DNA of 64,000 nucleotides from Melanocharis versteri. Lineage: Eukaryota; Chordata; Aves; Passeriformes; Melanocharitidae. Location: NCBI GenBank assembly GCA_013397845.1, contig VZTG01009169.1:1-64000 (forward strand), read 5' to 3'. Position 1 is the first letter of the stretch; each line of letters opens with the position of its first letter. Below are positions 61,401 to 64,000 of this stretch, one piece after another. Under the pieces are notes generated by a model. That model ran no database searches. It saw only the letters and a list, made by a program, of their open reading frames with translations, and had not been told where the DNA came from. Both the position numbers and the translations under genes were made by a program.

Positions 61401-64000
61401 CACAAAGATTTAAACTAAGCTTCTAATCTTTACTTAATTTTGCAACTGTACATTAACACAGTTTTATACAACACTGAGAGACTGACCAGAAGCTGACCAC
61501 AAAAAATGACATTACAGACAGGTAGATGAATTTTAACAAAAATGCAATTTCCATTCTTCTGAAGTTCCACGGGGGAAAATTCTGCTAGTCATAGCTTTGT
61601 AGAATTTCTGAAGCCAAGTTTGAGCTGACAATTACAGATTAGAAGGTTAGCACTCCACAGTGCAAGTTTACTTTAAAAGCAGACAAAGCCTGTGGTCTAA
61701 TTCCCAAGTACCATGTGGTATATAGTGAGATGGTTCTTGCCTTCTTTGTAAATCCCGTCCTGGGCTTGTCCATCACTTACTACAAGTCTGGCTGTTGTGT
61801 CAAGCAAAACAAAGGAGTGCTGCAGGGAGTTTGAAGCTTGTACTCATTTTTCCAGATGCTCAGAAGAAAATCAGCAACACTTTCTTAAAAAAGTGTCACA
61901 ATTCTTGGTGTTAACAGAAAGTAGCACCAGGCAAAGTGCAGATGGTTTTTATAAACTGAAAGGAATCCACCTAGAAGAGGATCAAGGAACGGGAGCATGG
62001 TGCTAGGTCGGCCATGTACAAGCGGCACAGGATTTGGGCGAAAACATCCTACTTTTGATTCCCTGATGCAATGAAGAATTGACATAAGAGAGAACTCAAC
62101 AACTTCTGAGAATAACTGTCATAAAATACTGCTATGTCACCATTCCAAAAGTGATTTAAAGCCCTGCTTTGACAGCAGGCCTTTGTACACTCATGAAACG
62201 GGTACTGTCTAAGTGGCAAAACTGAGGGCAATAAAAAATAAGTATATATTTTATTAACCTTTATTTATACTTACGCAATATCTGAAACCTACTAATTGAG
62301 ACAGAAAGTGAAAGCAAACTACACCATTTGATGCACACCACTGATCTCTGGCAAGCAGCATGTTTGCACACTGCTAATCTCTGACGAGCAAACTCAGTGT
62401 TACAGAAGCACAAGACCAAGCCTGGAAGATGACAAAAAGGAAAGCTTCCTTTTCCAGCTTATTTACATCAATTACTCACAGGGCTATGCGCTGGCTGAAA
62501 AAGGCTGATGAATTTAGGCATAACCAGGGATGTAGAAGAGATTAATTAAAATAATCCTTGAATTGAAGGAAGGATTTCTTTACAGATTAGAAGTAACTTA
62601 AATACATAGAAAGCAATTAATATGCAATTTAGTTTGCCTAAATTTGACCTCAGCAGTCAAAAGGAGAACTTGACCTGCACTCAGGAAGCCCCTGCTTGTT
62701 ACTGATGAAGCGAATCTGCTCACCTTGCTGAGGTCATGGGTAGACTCCTGCCTGTGGACAGACATCCCTTGCCCACTTCACTTACACTCTTATTCAAAAA
62801 CACCCACCTTTCCCAACAGGCATCACTTACCATCATACTTGGCTAAAACTGCCTGAACATCTGCATAAGCCTGTAACTCCAGAAGGGCCTCTAGGAGGTT
62901 TTCATGGATATTCAGCATACTGAGAAGTGGAAACTCTTTCATCAACTGCAAACCAATAAACAGAAATACATTACATACAGAATTGCAGTCGAATCACTGA
63001 AATACTTAATAGAAATCAGTACAATAATCTAGGATTTTTCGATGTTCTGTTGTCTCAGAGTGTTAGAAACTGGCATGGAAGCAGCATGAAAACAAATGCA
63101 TCATTTCATAAAACCACAGAATGCTTTGGGGTGGAAGCAACCAAAGCTCATCTCATTCCAACCCCCTGCCATAGTAGATGGGCAGGAACACCTTCTACTA
63201 GATCAGGTTACTCAAAGCCCCACCTAATCATGATGTGCAAATCCCATGGGAAAATAATTCAATTAGATTAATTATGATGCCTAGAAATTAACTTAAAACC
63301 ATCAATCAGGAAAATGGAACTGAAAACAATGGTTAACTCAGGATTTTTACTTTTACTTACATCTCTCATCATTTTTACTGCTTCTCGTATTCTTCCAAGT
63401 TTCCTGGCACACATAGCTAGTCTCCTTTTCACATACACCAACACATTGGTGTCTCTTCCTGACCACAAAGACAAAAAAATATTAGTCTATCAGTTTCAAT
63501 CCTTACCTCTCCTAATTATAACTTTAGTTTTACATTTCTGCTCACACAAACCCAACACTTCACGTGATTCAAAGTCCTTACTCAGCTGTGCTTCATGCTG
63601 GGGGCTCTGGGAATGGCAGTTCTGAGATTTCCTGTAAATCATTTCTCCTGCTTTCAGAGCCTGTTTGAAATATTTCTCAGCATCCACAATAGTTGTTGCT
63701 TCTTCCTCAGCCAGGAGGACATATGCAGTAGCACAACTGAAATAAGAGAAAAACCTACTAGTTATTTTGAGGGAGGAAGTTGAGTATTTTTAGTAAGTGT
63801 TAGAAGCACCAGAAATGGGCAAGATTCACCTAAGTTTAAAATGAGCAATTCCCAGTCCCAAGAGTACCCCTTAAGCTATTCAGAACTTTTCTAAAAGTGA
63901 ATTATTAGATGAAGAAACTGATAGTGTGCTCAGTATCCTTCCACTTAATCCTTCACACTAGAAATGCAGCAACTGAACTTATAAACTTACTCATTGTTCA
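52360..64000 (-). CDS. ST7L: ST7L, suppression-of-tumorigenicity-7-like (C-terminal part; 5' end outside window)
   Basis: ST7-family multi-pass membrane protein with a TPR-like central region; its biochemical role is poorly defined. The exons read right to left: 63991-64000 (tail only), 63582-63736, 63361-63458, 62831-62945, 61014-61086, 60196-60298, 56941-57091, 56711-56803, 53975-54114 and 52360-52449. All boundaries are GT/AG, and the 1028 nt join in one frame to about 341 residues and TAG. Recognised segments include DAEKYFKQALKAGE, KRRLAMCARKLGRIREAVK, INAVEAIHRAVEFNPHVPK, LPPEHILKRGDSEA and PYPLEKGHLFYPYPSC, which match ST7/ST7L as I recall them. The choice of ST7L over ST7 rests on the adjacent WNT2B. 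The full human protein is about 575 residues, so roughly the C-terminal 60% is here. It converges on WNT2B with about 13 kb between stop codons. Confidence 0.93.
53975..54114 (-). CDS. ST7L: ST7L exon encoding the C-terminal membrane segment
   Basis: 140 nt between acceptor TTTTCCTTTCAG and donor GTAAGT on the - strand. It encodes FHEVSVYPQKELPFFIHF and then the hydrophobic TAGLCSFSAMLALLTHQF, PELMVIFTKA. The hydrophobic stretch is consistent with the last transmembrane helix known in ST7 proteins. It ends in phase 0. Confidence 0.94.
54283..54329. repeat. Short direct repeat, 2 copies
   Basis: TTGTTTTCATTATTAAT occurs twice with a 28-base period, about 170 bases upstream of an ST7L exon on the ST7L strand. 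Confidence 0.85.
56711..56803 (-). CDS. ST7L: ST7L exon encoding FRMIPYPLEKGHLFYPYPSC
   Basis: 93 nt between acceptor CCTTTTTGCAG and donor GTAAGT on the - strand. It encodes (T)FRMIPYPLEKGHLFYPYPSC, TETADRELLP plus one base of the next codon. Confidence 0.96.
56941..57091 (-). CDS. ST7L: ST7L exon encoding YLLEMKSLVLPPEHILKRGD
   Basis: 151 nt between acceptor TCCTTTCAG and donor GTAAGT on the - strand. It encodes YLLEMKSLVLPPEHILKRGD, SEAVAYAFFHLQHWKRIEGA and LNLLHCTWEG plus one base of Thr. Confidence 0.96.
57749..57788 (-). repeat. Inverted repeat / hairpin in ST7L intron
   Basis: Arms 57749-57763 and 57774-57788 are 15 nt each with a 10-nt loop. The single mismatch becomes a G-U pair when transcribed with ST7L. 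Confidence 0.85.
58219..58243. repeat. T-rich tract in an ST7L intron
   Basis: Ten T, two A, thirteen T. On the ST7L strand this is an A-rich tract. Confidence 0.9.
59795..59873 (+). mobile_element. CR1 LINE 3'-end fragment in ST7L intron
   Basis: GGTATCTTTAACATCCCTTC, CAACACAAACCATTCTGTGA, TTATTCTACGACTC. Degraded. Confidence 0.75.
60196..60298 (-). CDS. ST7L: ST7L exon encoding FSPETASKRGLSTAEINAVE
   Basis: 103 nt between acceptor TTTTCCCTTCAG and donor GTAAGA on the - strand. It encodes FSPETASKRGLSTAEINAVE and AIHRAVEFNPHVPK, among the most recognisable ST7-family segments. It ends in phase 0. Confidence 0.96.
60834..60930. repeat. Intronic repeat copy A (ST7L)
   Basis: Starts CATAACAAGGGACGTA and contains AAAATAATCCTTGAATTGAA and GATTTCTTTACAGATTAG. 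It matches copy B at 62519-62611 in direct orientation at most positions. Confidence 0.85.
61014..61086 (-). CDS. ST7L: ST7L exon encoding ISLPKSAAICYTAALLKARA
   Basis: 73 nt between acceptor ACAG and donor GTAAGC on the - strand. It completes Asp and encodes ISLPKSAAICYTAALLKARA, VSE and two bases of Arg. The acceptor's polypyrimidine tract is weak by eye (ATCTGTGATAAA region). Confidence 0.93.
62519..62611. repeat. Intronic repeat copy B (ST7L)
   Basis: Starts CATAACCAGGGATGTA and contains AAAATAATCCTTGAATTGAA and GGATTTCTTTACAGATTAG. Direct repeat of copy A about 1.7 kb away, in a different intron. Confidence 0.85.
62831..62945 (-). CDS. ST7L: ST7L exon encoding LMKEFPLLSMLNIHENLLEA
   Basis: 115 nt between acceptor TTGGTTTGCAG and donor GTAAGT on the - strand. 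It encodes LMKEFPLLSMLNIHENLLEA, LLELQAYADVQAVLAKYD and one base of the following Asp codon. Confidence 0.95.
63104..63232 (-). mobile_element. CR1 LINE 3'-end fragment in ST7L intron
   Basis: AAAACCACAGAATGCTTTGG, CATCTCATTCCAACCCCCTG, GGCAGGAACACCTTCTACTA. Confidence 0.88.
63361..63458 (-). CDS. ST7L: ST7L exon encoding RDTNVLVYVKRRLAMCARKL
   Basis: The acceptor TGTGGTCAG and donor GTAAGT bracket 98 nt on the - strand. The exon completes the split Arg and encodes RDTNVLVYVKRRLAMCARKL, GRIREAVKMMRD, a basic helical segment strongly conserved in ST7 proteins. It ends in phase 0. Confidence 0.95.
63582..63736 (-). CDS. ST7L: ST7L exon encoding CATAYVLLAEEEATT...
   Basis: The - strand acceptor TTCTCTTATTTCAG is followed by 155 nt and the donor GTAAGG. 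It encodes CATAYVLLAEEEATTIVDAE, then KYFKQALKAGEMIYRKSQ and SPQHEAQL, with a split Arg codon at the end. This is the TPR-like helical repeat region. Confidence 0.95.
63991..64000 (-). CDS. ST7L: ST7L exon, 3' tail only (cut by window edge)
   Basis: The last ten bases, read on the - strand, are followed by a strong donor GTAAGTTT. They encode Asn-Asn plus two bases of an Asp codon completed by the next exon (NN|D-CATAY), as in the family. Most of the exon is beyond the window. Confidence 0.75.

Noticed and set aside
1..64000. CRISPR arrays, tRNA or rRNA genes, intact LINE or LTR elements, viral genes
   Set aside because: None seen. Mobile-element content is limited to short CR1 pieces without an intact reading frame.

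Overview
This is a vertebrate genomic window, almost certainly from a bird. It is littered with short 3' fragments of CR1-type LINEs, whose ends read like GATTCTATG on one strand and CATAGAATC on the other. It has GC-rich, gene-sparse stretches, and its two genes are split into small exons with consensus GT/AG junctions. There are no bacterial or viral genes. The assembly is draft quality, with one 808-base run of N (23404-24211) and one isolated N (3427).

Two protein-coding genes can be read with confidence, and they converge tail to tail. WNT2B is on the + strand: four exons (35378-35598, 37156-37433, 37842-38106, 39151-39380) join in phase into 330 residues plus a stop, which is everything from the conserved YIGALGARV start of exon 2 to the C-terminus. 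Its first exon (signal peptide) is not visible; the best place for it is the CpG-rich sequence around the N gap at 23.2-24.5 kb. ST7L is on the - strand: its C-terminal ~60% occupies nine or ten exons from the right edge of the window to 52360. All junctions are phase-consistent, and the gene continues beyond base 64000.

Layout: 1-23 kb is non-coding flank with CR1 fragments, three unrelated tandem arrays at 11.1-12.4 kb, a CpG-rich block at 15.4-15.8 kb and one unidentified exon-like segment at 17.94-18.01 kb. 23.2-24.5 kb is the gap-containing CpG island. 24.5-35.4 kb is the probable WNT2B first intron, ending with a CR1 copy that stops about 47 bases before exon 2. 35.4-39.4 kb holds the WNT2B exons. 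39.4-52.3 kb is the WNT2B 3' UTR and the space between the two stop codons. 52.3-64 kb is ST7L. The right-hand third is visibly more AT-rich than the left.

WNT2B is a secreted lipid-modified ligand for Frizzled receptors. ST7L is a multi-pass, TPR-like membrane protein of the ST7 family. The pair mirrors the paralogous WNT2/ST7 neighbourhood, so the window is one half of an old vertebrate paralogon. I found no previously undescribed biological system. The most useful leads are the hidden WNT2B first exon, the orphan exon-like segments, the divergent ST7L last exon, and the CR1 copies placed around WNT2B exons.
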